DNA of 64,000 bases from Sphingobium algorifonticola (GTDB taxonomy: Bacteria > Pseudomonadota > Alphaproteobacteria > Sphingomonadales > Sphingomonadaceae), in assembly GCF_004005485.1 (NCBI RefSeq), contig NZ_RZUL01000004.1:216784-280783 (forward strand), written 5' to 3'. This document shows positions 45,121 to 56,266 of the stretch, one piece after another. Positions within the stretch are counted from its first letter, which is position 1. Each line of letters opens with the position of its first letter. Under the pieces are notes generated by a model. That model was not told the origin of the DNA, did not search any database, and worked only from the letters and a program-made list of their open reading frames with translations. The position numbers and the translations under genes are program-made.

Positions 45121-45403
45121 GCAGCGCGTCGATCTGCCCCGCCAGATCGATGTCCCGCTGCGAAAGGCCACCGGCATCATGCGTGGTCAGGGTGATGTGC
45201 ACCCGATTATAAACGTTCGACCATTCGGGATGATGATCGGCCTTTTCGGCGAGCAGCGCGACGCGGCTCATGAAACCGAAGGCATCGATGAAATTGGCGA
45301 AGGAGAACGTGCGGGCTATCCCATCCGGTTCGGCCACGGCGGACCATTCCGGCAAAGCGTTGAGCGCGACGGCGCGCGCACTATCGTCAAGTTTTTCGAT
45401 CAT
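45110..45403 (-). CDS. phhB: Pterin-4a-carbinolamine dehydratase
   Basis: The protein has 97 residues from ATG 45403. The family signature is present: [20 protein letters not shown] followed by DAGGLSQRD. The enzyme dehydrates 4a-hydroxytetrahydrobiopterin, the by-product of phenylalanine hydroxylase, which is not in this window. In some bacteria it instead supports pterin cofactor metabolism. AGGTGA lies upstream of the start. Confidence 0.9.
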   Translation of the reverse strand: MIEKLDDSARAVALNALPEWSAVAEPDGIARTFSFANFIDAFGFMSRVALLAEKADHHPEWSNVYNRVHITLTTHDAGGLSQRDIDLAGQIDALLTA

Positions 45404-45474
45404 CGTGACATCACCTGTGGAAGCGGTCGACGGCATCGCTGGCGTTGACCGGAAGACTGTCCTATGTCGCAGCA

Positions 45475-45882
45475 ATGGCGGATCAAGGTCAACAGGGGAA
45501 CGTCGCGCCCGATGCGGCGCGGATCGAGTTGATTGCCCTGGATGTCCTTTCCCGCCTCCCCGATCCCTTCGCGGCGCATGTGCAGAATGTCGTGCTGTTC
45601 GTCGAGGATTTTGCCGATGACGCCGTGCTTGCCGAAATGGACATCGAAGATCCTTTCGCGCTGACCGGCCTGTATTCCGGCCGTCCGATCGGCGAAGCAC
45701 CGCAGACCGGGGATCTGCCGCCCACCATTCACCTCTATCGCCGCCCCTTGCTGGATGAATGGGTGGAGACCGGCGTCAGCCTGGAATCCCTCGTCGCGCA
45801 TGTCGTGGTGCATGAGGTCGGTCATCATTTCGGCCTGTCGGATGACGACATGCATGCGCTGGAGGCGATGGTAGCGGCATGA
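45475..45882 (+). CDS. Zincin-like metallopeptidase (DUF1025 family)
   Basis: This 135-residue protein has one HExxH motif ([16 protein letters not shown]) near the C-terminus and the family phrase [10 protein letters not shown]. Such minimal zincins are common next to ccmA in sphingomonads; the substrate is unknown. Its stop overlaps the ccmA ATG by four bases. The start is uncertain: ATG 45475 is used, with TTG 45445 as an alternative. Confidence 0.8.
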   Translation: MADQGQQGNVAPDAARIELIALDVLSRLPDPFAAHVQNVVLFVEDFADDAVLAEMDIEDPFALTGLYSGRPIGEAPQTGDLPPTIHLYRRPLLDEWVETGVSLESLVAHVVVHEVGHHFGLSDDDMHALEAMVAA

Positions 45883-46490
45883 GCGATGCGCGGCTTACGC
45901 TGTCGGGCGTGGCGTGCGTGCGCGGCGGGCGCATGCTGCTCACTGGCATCGATCTGGACCTTCGGGCAGGTGACAGTGTGGTCCTGCGCGGTCCCAACGG
46001 CACCGGCAAGTCCAGCCTGATCCGCGCTGTGGCCGGGCTGCTGCCGGTTTATGCCGGAACGGTGGAGCGCCATGGCGCAATGGCTCTGGCCGATGAAATG
46101 CTGGCGCTTGACATGCAGGCCTCGCTGGCAGGGGCGCTTGCGTTCTGGACGAAGCTCGACGGTCAACCCGACGACCAATTGCATGGGGCGATGGCGGCGC
46201 TGCGCCTTGCGTCGCTCGCCGATGTGCCCGTGCGGATGCTCTCCACCGGCCAGCGCAAACGCGCGGTCCTGGCACGCGTGATGGCGAGTGGCGCGCCGAT
46301 CTGGCTGCTGGACGAGCCTGCCAACGGCCTCGATACCCTGTCCCTTGGCCTTTTGGATAAGGTGATGGCGCGCCATCTGGACCAGGGCGGGATCATCCTG
46401 GCGGCCTCGCATCAGCCACTGCCGCTGCCCCGGGCGCGCGACATCGACATCGGCCTCTATGTGCCCGACGCCGAAGCCGACGCTGCGTGA
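45879..46490 (+). CDS. ccmA: Heme exporter ATP-binding protein CcmA
   Basis: This 203-residue ABC ATPase has intact motifs: Walker A GPNGTGKSS, signature LSTGQRKR, and Walker B IWLLDEP. With CcmB it releases heme-loaded CcmE during c-type cytochrome maturation. It overlaps the zincin gene and ccmB by four bases each. The ccmC-H genes are not in this window, so the pair is split from the rest. Confidence 0.92.
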   Translation: MSDARLTLSGVACVRGGRMLLTGIDLDLRAGDSVVLRGPNGTGKSSLIRAVAGLLPVYAGTVERHGAMALADEMLALDMQASLAGALAFWTKLDGQPDDQLHGAMAALRLASLADVPVRMLSTGQRKRAVLARVMASGAPIWLLDEPANGLDTLSLGLLDKVMARHLDQGGIILAASHQPLPLPRARDIDIGLYVPDAEADAA

Positions 46491-47134
46491 CGCGTCTTCT
46501 CGCCCTCGTGCGGCGCGATGCCGCGATGGCATGGCGCAGTGGCGGCATATGGCTGCCGGTTGCTTTCCTGCTGCTCGTGGCCGCACTGTTCCCCTTCGCC
46601 GTTGGCCCGGATGCGGCGCTGCTCTCCCGCGCGGGTGGCGGCATGCTGTGGATCGCCGCATTGCTCGCCAGCCTGCTTCCGGTCGATCGGCTGATCGCGC
46701 CGGATCGGGACAGCGGCGTCCTCGACCAGCTGGTCTTGCGCGGCCTGAGCGACGAGGCGATCGCGATCGCCAAGCTGATCGCCCACTGGCTGGGTTTCGG
46801 GCCGCCGCTGATGCTGGCGGTGCTGCCTGCCGCCGCTCTGCTCAAGCTGAACGGGCCGACGATCATCACGCTCGAACTGGGCCTGCTGATCGGCACACCG
46901 GCGCTCGCGGCGCTGGGTCTCATGGTCAGCGCACTGACGGCGAGCCTGCGGTCGAGCGGTGCCCTGGCGGGTCTGTTGGCGCTACCGCTCGCGATCCCGC
47001 TGCTGATCTTCGGCGCGGGATCGCTGGACGACCAGAGCGGTAGCGCACTGAAGCTGCTGGCCGCCTGTGCGCTCGTGCTGGTGGGCATCACCCCCTTCGC
47101 TGCCGGTGCCGCGATGCGGGCGGGGCGGGAGTAG
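46487..47134 (+). CDS. ccmB: Heme exporter membrane protein CcmB
   Basis: This 215-residue membrane protein has about six hydrophobic segments and the conserved DRDSGVLDQLVLRGLSDEAIAIAKLIAHW cytoplasmic loop. It starts at GTG 46487, overlapping the ccmA stop. It forms the permease partner of CcmA. The stop lies five bases from the end of the convergent methyltransferase gene. Confidence 0.92.
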   Translation: MTRLLALVRRDAAMAWRSGGIWLPVAFLLLVAALFPFAVGPDAALLSRAGGGMLWIAALLASLLPVDRLIAPDRDSGVLDQLVLRGLSDEAIAIAKLIAHWLGFGPPLMLAVLPAAALLKLNGPTIITLELGLLIGTPALAALGLMVSALTASLRSSGALAGLLALPLAIPLLIFGAGSLDDQSGSALKLLAACALVLVGITPFAAGAAMRAGRE

Positions 47135-47139
47135 CCTCC

Positions 47140-48009
47140 CTAGCGCGACCAGCGCGCCCAGATGGCCGTAGGCAAAGCGATGCCGCGCGCTTCTTCGCGC
47201 ACCGCCAACTCGCCTGCCTCGACCGTGCCGGGCAGGTCGGCAAAGGTCTGACGCAGCAATTCGCCGATGGCCAGCGCGGACATGCGCACGGCATAGACGG
47301 TCAGGAACAGGAAACGGCTATCCGTATCGAGCAATTGCCGACAATCGGCGATCAGCCGGGGCAGATCCTCCTCCAGCCGCCAGACTTCGCCATCCGGCCC
47401 GCGCCCATATTTGGGGGGATCGAGCAATATGCCATCATAGCGCCGTCCACGCCGCACTTCGCGCGCCGTAAACTTGGCGGCATCGTCGACAATCCACCGG
47501 ATCGGCCGATCGTGCAGGCCCGAGAGTTCGGCATTCACGCGCCCCGCGGCGACTGATTTCTTCGATGCGTCCACATGGACCAGCTGTGCGCCCGATGCCG
47601 CCATCGCCAGCGTACCGACACCGGTATAGCCGAACAGGTTCATGATCTGCGCCTCGGGCCGATCGGCGATCCGCGCGCGCATCCAGGTCCAGACCGGGGC
47701 CATGTCCGGGAAGAAGCCGAGATGGCGAAAGGGCGTGCAGCTCGCCTGAAAGGTGACGTCATCCCAGGTCAGCGGCCAGCCCTCTTTGGGCACGGGCCGT
47801 TCGTAGAACCAGCGGCCGCCGCCTTCATCGTCCGATCCCGGAACAAACTCTGCGTCGGCATCCCAGTCGGCATTGGCCGGTGCCCACATCGCCTGCGGTT
47901 CCGGCCGGATGAAGCGATAGGGTCCATAGCGTTCCAGTTTGCGACCCTGGCCGCAATCGATCAGCCCGTAATCGGACCAAGGCTCTCCAACGAATGTATG
48001 GAGCGTCAT
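47140..48009 (-). CDS. Class I SAM-dependent methyltransferase (RlmI/RlmK-like)
   Basis: This 289-residue protein has a SAM-binding LFGYTGVGTLAMAASGAQLVHVDAS and the RNA m5C-type DPPKYGRGPDGEVW. That pattern resembles the methyltransferase half of RlmI/RlmK rRNA enzymes. No PUA domain is visible, so the target is uncertain. The ATG overlaps the thrC stop (ATGA), making it the last gene of the long leftward cta-surf1-thrC unit. Confidence 0.82.
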   Translation of the reverse strand: MTLHTFVGEPWSDYGLIDCGQGRKLERYGPYRFIRPEPQAMWAPANADWDADAEFVPGSDDEGGGRWFYERPVPKEGWPLTWDDVTFQASCTPFRHLGFFPDMAPVWTWMRARIADRPEAQIMNLFGYTGVGTLAMAASGAQLVHVDASKKSVAAGRVNAELSGLHDRPIRWIVDDAAKFTAREVRRGRRYDGILLDPPKYGRGPDGEVWRLEEDLPRLIADCRQLLDTDSRFLFLTVYAVRMSALAIGELLRQTFADLPGTVEAGELAVREEARGIALPTAIWARWSR

Positions 48010-49406
48010 GCCCGGGGGGTCGCGCGGTCCGCGACATAGGCGGTCACCGCCTCGAACGTGGCAGGCAACCGGTCATAGGCTTCTTCCCGCTCGAACAGGC
48101 TGCCGACACGGGCGGGCAATCCGGGGCGAATGCCCGTCGCCCGCTCCACCGCATCGCGGAACTTCGCGGGATGGGCGGTCGCCAGCGTGACGACTGGAAC
48201 GGCGGGATCAAGGTCATCGGCGCGCGCCGCGGACAGGCCGATGGCACTATGCGGATCGAGCACCTGCCCGGCCGCCTCATGCGCCCAGCGCATCGCCAGC
48301 GCCATGCCGTCGGCATCCACCCGCGCGGAGCGGAACAGGGCGGCCGCCCCTTCGCGCTGCGCATTGGTGAGACGCATCGCCTTGCTGCTTTCGAAACCGG
48401 CCATCTGCGTGGCCAGCGCAGCGCCATCGCGCCCGCCTGCATCGAACAGCAACCGCTCGAAATTGGAGCTGACCTGAATGTCCATGCTCGGCGTCGCGGT
48501 CGGCACCACGGTGCCCTGGCTATAGTCGCCATCGGACAGCGCGCGGTGCAGGATGTCATTCACATTGGTGGCGACGATCAGCCGGGCAACCGGCAGACCC
48601 ATTTTCGCGGCCGCATAGCCCGCGAACACATCCCCGAAATTGCCGGTCGGGACGGAGAAGGCAACGGGGCGATCCGGCGCGCCAAGGCGGACGGCTGCAT
48701 AGAAATAATAGACGATCTGCGCCATCAACCGCGCCCAGTTGATGCTGTTCACGGCCGAGAGATTGAACCGGGCGGAGAAATCCGCATCGTTGAACATGCG
48801 CTTCACCAGCGCCTGCGCATCGTCGAAGCTGCCTGCAATGGCGATGTTGTGCACGTTGGGCGCGCGCACTGTCGTCATCTGCCGCCGCTGCACATCCGAT
48901 ACCCGGCCGTCGGGATGCAGCATGAAGATATCGACCTTGTCGCGCCCGGCCACGGCATCGATGGCGGCGGACCCGGTATCGCCCGATGTCGCGCCGACAA
49001 TCGTCAGATGATCGTCCCGGCGGGCCAGAAACCGCTCGAACAATTGCCCGAGCAGTTGCAGCGCGACATCCTTGAACGCCAGAGTCGGACCATGGAACAG
49101 CTCCAGCAGCCAATGGCGATGATCGAGCTGTACCAGCGGCGTGATCGCCTGGTGGCTGAAGCGGCCGTAAGCCGTGGTGCACAGGTCCCGCAACTCATCT
49201 TCCGTCAGCGACCCGGCGACAAAGGGACGCATCACCCGGACGGCGGTTTCGACATAGGACAGGCCGGCAAGCCCGGCGATATCCGCGGCCGAAAACTGCG
49301 GCCATGCCTCCGGCACATAAAGACCGCCATCGGACGCCAGCCCCGCCAGCGTCACATCTTCAAAACCCAGCGCCGCAGCGCGCCCCCTGGTGCTGACATA
49401 ATGCAT
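48006..49406 (-). CDS. thrC: Threonine synthase
   Basis: The protein has 466 residues from ATG 49406, beginning MHYVSTRGRAAALGFEDV, the normal start of class I threonine synthases. The PLP lysine is Lys112 in HGPTLAFKDVALQ, and GATSGDTGSAAI binds the phosphate. It converts O-phosphohomoserine to threonine. Its place behind surf1 in the cytochrome oxidase unit is common in alphaproteobacteria. Confidence 0.95.
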   Translation of the reverse strand: MHYVSTRGRAAALGFEDVTLAGLASDGGLYVPEAWPQFSAADIAGLAGLSYVETAVRVMRPFVAGSLTEDELRDLCTTAYGRFSHQAITPLVQLDHRHWLLELFHGPTLAFKDVALQLLGQLFERFLARRDDHLTIVGATSGDTGSAAIDAVAGRDKVDIFMLHPDGRVSDVQRRQMTTVRAPNVHNIAIAGSFDDAQALVKRMFNDADFSARFNLSAVNSINWARLMAQIVYYFYAAVRLGAPDRPVAFSVPTGNFGDVFAGYAAAKMGLPVARLIVATNVNDILHRALSDGDYSQGTVVPTATPSMDIQVSSNFERLLFDAGGRDGAALATQMAGFESSKAMRLTNAQREGAAALFRSARVDADGMALAMRWAHEAAGQVLDPHSAIGLSAARADDLDPAVPVVTLATAHPAKFRDAVERATGIRPGLPARVGSLFEREEAYDRLPATFEAVTAYVADRATPRA

Positions 49407-49466
49407 GATGGCAGGGTCGGTAGCGGGCGCAGGCTCCAAGGGCAAGGATTTAGGACAGATGGGAAT

Positions 49467-50102
49467 TTAGGACGGATCGGGCGGGCGAAGCCGCTTGCGA
49501 ACGGCAATGGCGTAGATCAGCAAGGCGACGCCCGCGAACAGGAACCACTGGACGGCATAAGCGAGATGGTTGTCGGCTATGGCGTCGACATCGGGTGGCG
49601 TCGCCGCCTTCAAGCCCGCTGCGGGCTGTCGCGCGATCAGCATGGGACGCAAGGGCGGCGCTTCGGAAAGCAGGCGGGACAGCAGCGGACGGTGGTCCGG
49701 TTCCTGGGATATCCAGCCCCCTATTTGCCCGCCGGACCATTCGGGCACGCCCTCCGCGCGGGGCGACACGCCGATATTGACGAGCACCCCCGGCCCCTCG
49801 GCGCCCGTCGCGCACGAGGCGATCAGGCGATAGCCGGTGCTGCCATCCGCCGCGCGACCTGCCTCACGCTGCCAACCGGTGACGCGCAGGCAATTGACGG
49901 TCGACTGCCGGAACATGAGATCGGGATCGACCGGAGGCAAAGCCGGAAAGGCGACGGGCGGCTTTGCGGGATTGGCGCGCAGGACAGCGATGGCGGCGGC
50001 CTTCTCCGCCTTTCGCTGCAATTGCCAGAAGCCGAGGCCGATCATCAGCGCCACGGCCAACAGCACGAGGATCGTCGCCACCGGGGGCAGCCGACGGATC
50101 AT
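49467..50102 (-). CDS. SURF1 family cytochrome oxidase assembly protein
   Basis: This 211-residue protein has an N-terminal membrane helix (ATILVLLAVALMIGLGFWQLQRK, with the family GxWQLxRxxxK pattern), a periplasmic domain with VLVNIGV, and a C-terminal helix after NHLAYAVQWFLFAG. SURF1 helps insert heme a into cytochrome oxidase subunit I. It lies 21 bases past the DUF3291 gene and 60 bases before thrC. Confidence 0.92.
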   Translation of the reverse strand: MIRRLPPVATILVLLAVALMIGLGFWQLQRKAEKAAAIAVLRANPAKPPVAFPALPPVDPDLMFRQSTVNCLRVTGWQREAGRAADGSTGYRLIASCATGAEGPGVLVNIGVSPRAEGVPEWSGGQIGGWISQEPDHRPLLSRLLSEAPPLRPMLIARQPAAGLKAATPPDVDAIADNHLAYAVQWFLFAGVALLIYAIAVRKRLRPPDPS

Positions 50103-50123
50103 GCGCGCGGTACGCTGCGTAGG

Positions 50124-50633
50124 TCAGGCACGCCCCATGCACCAGGGATCAGGATCATGATCGCGCGGCGGGCCGGGCTGACCGGGGTGCGGATACCGCT
50201 GCTTGAAAGTGAACGCATCCGGCCCCGGCCCGAAACGATCGAGCATCCACAAGCGTGACAAGCCATCGTTGACGGTCGGCAGTTCGCCCGCCCGTATCCA
50301 CCACAGCGCCTGATAGGCCGTCGGGAAGCGTTCGAAATAGTTTTTGCGCTGCGCCATGATTTCGGTGTGCGCGCTGCGGTAGACGAAGCCGAACAGGCTT
50401 TCGGCATCCTGCCAGACAGACATATTGATGATGAACAGCGGATCGGGTGCCACTGCAATGTCCGTCGCATTGCCGCTGTCGCTTTGCAGCCGCCACACAA
50501 AGCCCGACGACGCCTCCGCCAGAGCATTGATGCGATCCAGCGCGTCGAAAAAACCCGCGACGCGCGGATCATCATGTGGCGCAACGAGACGCCCTATGTT
50601 GATCTGGGCCAGATGCCATTCGTCTTTGCGCAC
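50124..50633 (-). CDS. DUF3291 domain protein
   Basis: The protein has 169 residues from GTG 50633. The DUF3291 pattern is visible: WHLAQINIGR, FFDALDRINALAEASSGFVWRLQ, IINMSVWQDAESLFGFVYRSAH and WWIRAGELPTVNDGLSRL. The fold is related to ABM monooxygenase-like ferredoxin folds; no activity is established. It occupies the slot between ctaE and surf1 where many alphaproteobacteria carry a DUF983 gene. Confidence 0.85.
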   Translation of the reverse strand: MRKDEWHLAQINIGRLVAPHDDPRVAGFFDALDRINALAEASSGFVWRLQSDSGNATDIAVAPDPLFIINMSVWQDAESLFGFVYRSAHTEIMAQRKNYFERFPTAYQALWWIRAGELPTVNDGLSRLWMLDRFGPGPDAFTFKQRYPHPGQPGPPRDHDPDPWCMGRA

Positions 50634-50654
50634 GGACCGGCCCCGATCCCCGGC

Positions 50655-51485
50655 CTAACCTGCGTGAACCGGCGCGCCCCAGCCGCCCCAAACATAGACG
50701 GCGACAAACAGGAACAGCCACACCACGTCGACGAAATGCCAGTACCAGGCGGCCGCTTCGAACCCGAAATGCTGCCGCGGGGTGAAGTCACCCTTGTAGG
50801 CCCGGATGAGGCAGACGATCAGGAAGATCGTGCCGACCAGCACGTGGAAGCCGTGGAAACCCGTCGCCATGTAAAAGCCCGAGCTGTACGGGGTGCCGCC
50901 AAATTCGAACGGGGCATGGGCATATTCATAGGCCTGAATGCACGAGAACAGCGCGCCGAGCAGGATGGTCGCCCACAGACCTTTCTTCAGCCCTTCGCGA
51001 TCGCCATGGATGAGCGCGTGATGCGCCCAAGTGACCGTCGTTCCCGAGCACAGCAGGATAAGCGTGTTGAGCAACGGCAGTTCGAAGGCGTTCAATACTT
51101 CGACACCCTTGGACGGGAAAAGGCCGTCGATCGGCGGCAAGGTCGAGGGGAACAGCGAAAAGTCGAAGAAGGCCCAGAACCAGCCCACGAAGAACATCAC
51201 TTCGGACGCGATGAACAGGATCATGCCGTAACGCAGATGCAGCTGAACCACCGGCGTATGATCGCCTGCATGCGCTTCGGCGATCACCTTCGACCACCAG
51301 CTGTACATGGTGTAGAGAACGCCCGCGAGGCCCGCGAAGAATATCCAGCCGCCATGGGCCGGCATCGAATCCGGATGCAGCCAGGCTACGCCGCCGAACG
51401 CCATGACCAAGGCGGACATGGAGCCGAGGAACGGCACGATGTCGGGCGGAAGGATATGATAATCGTGGTTCTTGGCGCCTGCCAT
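50655..51485 (-). CDS. ctaE: Cytochrome c oxidase subunit III
   Basis: This 276-residue protein has seven membrane segments and begins MAGAKNHDYHILPPD. Characteristic stretches are LRYGMILFIASEVMFFVGWFWAFF (with the conserved Glu), TVTWAHHAL, and the C-terminal AAAWYWHFVDVVWLFLFVAVYVWG. It belongs to the aa3-type oxidase encoded by ctaC and ctaD upstream. GGGAAG precedes ATG 51485. Confidence 0.95.
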   Translation of the reverse strand: MAGAKNHDYHILPPDIVPFLGSMSALVMAFGGVAWLHPDSMPAHGGWIFFAGLAGVLYTMYSWWSKVIAEAHAGDHTPVVQLHLRYGMILFIASEVMFFVGWFWAFFDFSLFPSTLPPIDGLFPSKGVEVLNAFELPLLNTLILLCSGTTVTWAHHALIHGDREGLKKGLWATILLGALFSCIQAYEYAHAPFEFGGTPYSSGFYMATGFHGFHVLVGTIFLIVCLIRAYKGDFTPRQHFGFEAAAWYWHFVDVVWLFLFVAVYVWGGWGAPVHAG

Positions 51486-51541
51486 TGTATCGACTTCCCT
51501 GTTGCTTGCGGCCTTGACGGCAATGGGCGGTTGCAAATCCC

Positions 51542-52111
51542 TTAGCTTGGCTTTTTCCCGTTCTCAACCGGGTAGAAGGTGTAGCTCAAGGTTATTTCCT
51601 GCACATCCTTGTTGTCCGGATCGTCCAGAATCTTCGGGTCCACATAATAGAGGACCGGCATGCGGACTTCCTCTCCGGGCTGGAGCGTCTGCTGGGTGAA
51701 GCAGAAGCACTGAATCTTCGTGAAATAGGCGCCCGACTGAGTCGGCGTGACATTGAACGTCGCCGTCCCGGTGATGGGCTTGTCCGAGAGATTCTTGGCC
51801 ACGAACACCTGCATGTCGCGGGCGCCTACGGTCACCGTGTCGGTCTTGCGTTCGGGATAGAAAGTCCACGGCAGGCCCGGCGACACGTTGGAGTCGAAGC
51901 GGATCGACAGGCTGTGGCCCGCCGCTGCAGTGATTCCATCCATGCTGTCGGCGCGCTGCGTCGTGCCGCCGAAACCGGTGACCTGGCAGAACAGGCGATA
52001 GAGCGGCACGGACGCGAAACCCAGCCCGAGCATGGCCGCCGCAACGAGCAGCATGATGCCCATCGTCCGGCGGTTGCGCGTCGCGAGGCGCGGGTCGGGC
52101 GCGGTCGCCAT
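51542..52111 (-). CDS. ctaG: Cytochrome c oxidase assembly protein CtaG (Cox11)
   Basis: This 189-residue copper chaperone has one N-terminal membrane helix (GIMLLVAAAMLGLGFASVPLYRLFC) and a periplasmic domain with the CFCF copper motif (Cys135 and Cys137 in KIQCFCFTQQTL). It delivers copper to the CuB site of subunit I. Its ATG shares one base with the stop of the 42-residue ORF upstream (TGATG). Confidence 0.95.
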   Translation of the reverse strand: MATAPDPRLATRNRRTMGIMLLVAAAMLGLGFASVPLYRLFCQVTGFGGTTQRADSMDGITAAAGHSLSIRFDSNVSPGLPWTFYPERKTDTVTVGARDMQVFVAKNLSDKPITGTATFNVTPTQSGAYFTKIQCFCFTQQTLQPGEEVRMPVLYYVDPKILDDPDNKDVQEITLSYTFYPVENGKKPS

Positions 52112-52239
52112 CAGCTTGCACCCAGTTTCGCGATGGTGATCGCATAGAACAGTATAACCAGCCCGCCCAGAATGATCCCGGTCACGATGGCTCGGGACTT
52201 CTGCCGGGCGCGCACTTCCTTCTGTTCGTCGGGCGTCAT
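52111..52239 (-). CDS. Small single-helix membrane protein between ctaB and ctaG
   Basis: This 42-residue ORF starts at ATG 52239, overlaps the ctaB stop (ATGA) and ends in TGATG at the ctaG start. It has a charged N-terminus ([16 protein letters not shown]) and one membrane helix ([20 protein letters not shown]). Small proteins in this position are widespread in alphaproteobacterial oxidase operons (CcoF/CoxF-like). The tight coupling at both ends argues for a real gene. A role in oxidase assembly is inferred from position. Confidence 0.85.
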   Translation of the reverse strand: MTPDEQKEVRARQKSRAIVTGIILGGLVILFYAITIAKLGAS

Positions 52240-53171
52240 GCGAACAACCAGCGATCGACCACCAGCGCGCCGAACACCAGGAACAGATAGAGGATGGAAA
52301 ACTTGAACAGGCGCTTTTCGGGCAGCATCCTTGCCGGATCGCTCTCGCGACGATGCCCGACCTGAAAGGCCATGGCCGCGAAGATCGCGGTGCACACGAA
52401 CGCCACCGTTCCATAGACTGGGCCGGTCAGGCGCAGCAGCACCGGTGCCATGGCGGCCACAGCCATGATGGCGGTGTAGAACCATATCTGCCGCCGCGTC
52501 GCCACTTCGCCGGACACCACCGGCAGCATCGGTATGCCCGCATTGGCGTAATCGAGCTTCACGAACAGCGCGAGCGCCCAGAAATGCGGCGGCGTCCAGA
52601 AGAAGATGAGCATGAACAGGGCGATCGGCAACGCAGTCACGTCGCCCGTCACCGCCGCCCAGCCTATGACCGGCGGGAAAGCCCCCGCCGCGCCACCGAT
52701 GACGATGTTCTGCGCGGTGCGCGGCTTGAGCCACGCGGTGTAGATGACGACGTAGAACAGGATGGATCCTGCAAGGATGGCGGCGGCAAACCAGTTGGTC
52801 GCCAGGCCCATCAGAACCACCGAGAAAAACGACAGGCCGACGCCGAAGTGCAGCGCCGACTGACGATCCATGCGCCCGGCCGGCAGAGGGCGCTTCGCGG
52901 TACGCTTCATCATGCCGTCGATGTCGGCTTCGTACCACTGATTAAGCGCCCCGGCCGCGCCCGCGGCGACCGCAATGCACAATATGGCGGTAAAGGCGAT
53001 CACCGGGTGGATGGTGCCCGGTGCCGCCAGCAGCCCGCACAGCGCGGTGAACACGACCAGCGTCATCACCCGCGGCTTGGTGAGCGCGAGAAAATCCCGC
53101 CAATGCGCAGGCACGGTGGCGACGGGCTGCGAAGCCGCGATGCTGGTCATGTCGATCGGCGAACTGGCCAT
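52236..53171 (-). CDS. ctaB: Protoheme IX farnesyltransferase (heme O synthase)
   Basis: This 311-residue UbiA-family prenyltransferase converts heme b to heme o on the way to heme a. Motifs are LTKPRVM, the Asp-rich [49 protein letters not shown], and [13 protein letters not shown]. It has about nine membrane segments. GAGGAT precedes ATG 53171. It lies between ctaD and the small membrane ORF. Confidence 0.95.
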   Translation of the reverse strand: MASSPIDMTSIAASQPVATVPAHWRDFLALTKPRVMTLVVFTALCGLLAAPGTIHPVIAFTAILCIAVAAGAAGALNQWYEADIDGMMKRTAKRPLPAGRMDRQSALHFGVGLSFFSVVLMGLATNWFAAAILAGSILFYVVIYTAWLKPRTAQNIVIGGAAGAFPPVIGWAAVTGDVTALPIALFMLIFFWTPPHFWALALFVKLDYANAGIPMLPVVSGEVATRRQIWFYTAIMAVAAMAPVLLRLTGPVYGTVAFVCTAIFAAMAFQVGHRRESDPARMLPEKRLFKFSILYLFLVFGALVVDRWLFA

Positions 53172-53291
53172 ATAATCCTCAATTGCGTCATCCCGACCAC
53201 CGGGGCCGGGATATGTCCGGGGACGCCACCCGGAAGGAGGATGCCCCGGCAACGTACCGGGGCATCGCTATCGCTTCAGAGCCTTCCGAAA

Positions 53292-54983
<1,692 letters not shown>

Positions 54984-54988
54984 TCAAA

Positions 54989-56032
54989 TCAAATCTTGGC
55001 GGGCGCGACGGGCGCGCTCTTGGCGGCCACCTTCGGCGCGGCGGCGGCAGGCGTGGCTTCGGCGGCAGCGGCAGGTGCCGCCGCACCGGGCAGCTTTCCG
55101 CCCTGCGAAAGCACCCACTGGTCGAATTGCGCGGGCGGCAGCGCCTCGATCGCGATCGGCATGAACCCGTGCCGCGCGCCGCACAGCTCCGAGCATTGCC
55201 CATAATAGACGCCGGGCTTGTCGATCGTGAAGCTCTTTTCGTTCAGACGGCCGGGGACGGCATCCATCTTGACCCAGAGCGACGGCACCGCGAAGCTGTG
55301 GATGACATCGGACCCGGTGATGATGAGCTTGACCGGACGCCCGGCGGGCAGGACCAGACGATTGTCCACGGCCAGCTGGTTTGGCTCGCCATTGGCAAGC
55401 GCCTTTTCGGGCGGCAGCATGTTGGAAACGAACTCTGCAATGCCCGCATCGGGATATTCATAGCCCCAGTACCACTGATAGCCGGTGACCTTCACGGTCA
55501 CTGCATCCTTCGGCGCGGGCTTGTACTGGTCAGCCAGCAGGCCGAGCGACGGCACGGCGATGGCCAGCAGAATGAAAACCGGGATTACCGTCCAGGCGAT
55601 TTCGATGAAGGTGTTGTGCGAGGTCTTCGACGGCACCGGATTGGCGGCGCGGCGATAGCGGAACATGACCCACAGCATCAGCGCCAGCACGAAGACCGAA
55701 ATGATCGTGATGATCGGCAGCAGCATGATGTCGTGGAGCCAGCGGGCGTCGCGACCGGTGGAGGTAAACTGTTCCTGGAGCGTATATTCGCCCGGTTTGG
55801 GCATGCCGATGCCTTCGGTCGGTTTCATCCGCGGCGGTGCAGCAACAGCCGGAACAGCCGCAGCGACCGGTGCGGCGTCGGCCGCATTTGTCGCCGCAGC
55901 CGAATCAACGGCGGCATTGGCGGCAGGTGCGGCGGCAGCGGCAGTCGCATTGTCCTGCGCCAGCGCCGATTGGCCGAACGCAGGCGCAAACACCAGCAAA
56001 GCTGCAAGAACGACCGATTTCACCATCTTCAT
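54989..56032 (-). CDS. ctaC: Cytochrome c oxidase subunit II
   Basis: This 347-residue protein has a signal peptide, an unusually long Ala-rich linker (about residues 28-65), two membrane helices and a periplasmic CuA domain. The CuA site is complete in VYYGQCSELCGARHGFMPI. The Ala/Pro-rich C-terminal tail (about 40 residues after QWVLSQGGKLPG) is a lineage-type extension. It is the first gene of the oxidase unit and diverges from pyrE, so its promoter lies in the 234 bases between them. Confidence 0.95.
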   Translation of the reverse strand: MKMVKSVVLAALLVFAPAFGQSALAQDNATAAAAAPAANAAVDSAAATNAADAAPVAAAVPAVAAPPRMKPTEGIGMPKPGEYTLQEQFTSTGRDARWLHDIMLLPIITIISVFVLALMLWVMFRYRRAANPVPSKTSHNTFIEIAWTVIPVFILLAIAVPSLGLLADQYKPAPKDAVTVKVTGYQWYWGYEYPDAGIAEFVSNMLPPEKALANGEPNQLAVDNRLVLPAGRPVKLIITGSDVIHSFAVPSLWVKMDAVPGRLNEKSFTIDKPGVYYGQCSELCGARHGFMPIAIEALPPAQFDQWVLSQGGKLPGAAAPAAAAEATPAAAAPKVAAKSAPVAPAKI

Positions 56033-56266
56033 AAGCGTCTCGACACCTCGTAACCCCTGACAGCCGGACGCGACGCGGACAGTGGTCCGTCATGGTCTGG
56101 CTCATGGCGGCTTATAGGCATGGTTATTCCACGCCTCAAGCTCCTATACGCCGATTTTCTTCGCTGTTGCAACGCGTCCCTGCCCCCCCTATCTGCCAGC
56201 CAGCATATGAGGGCGCGAAACGGCATCAAAGGCCGCATACGCCCGGCCAAAAAGGGACCAAATGGC

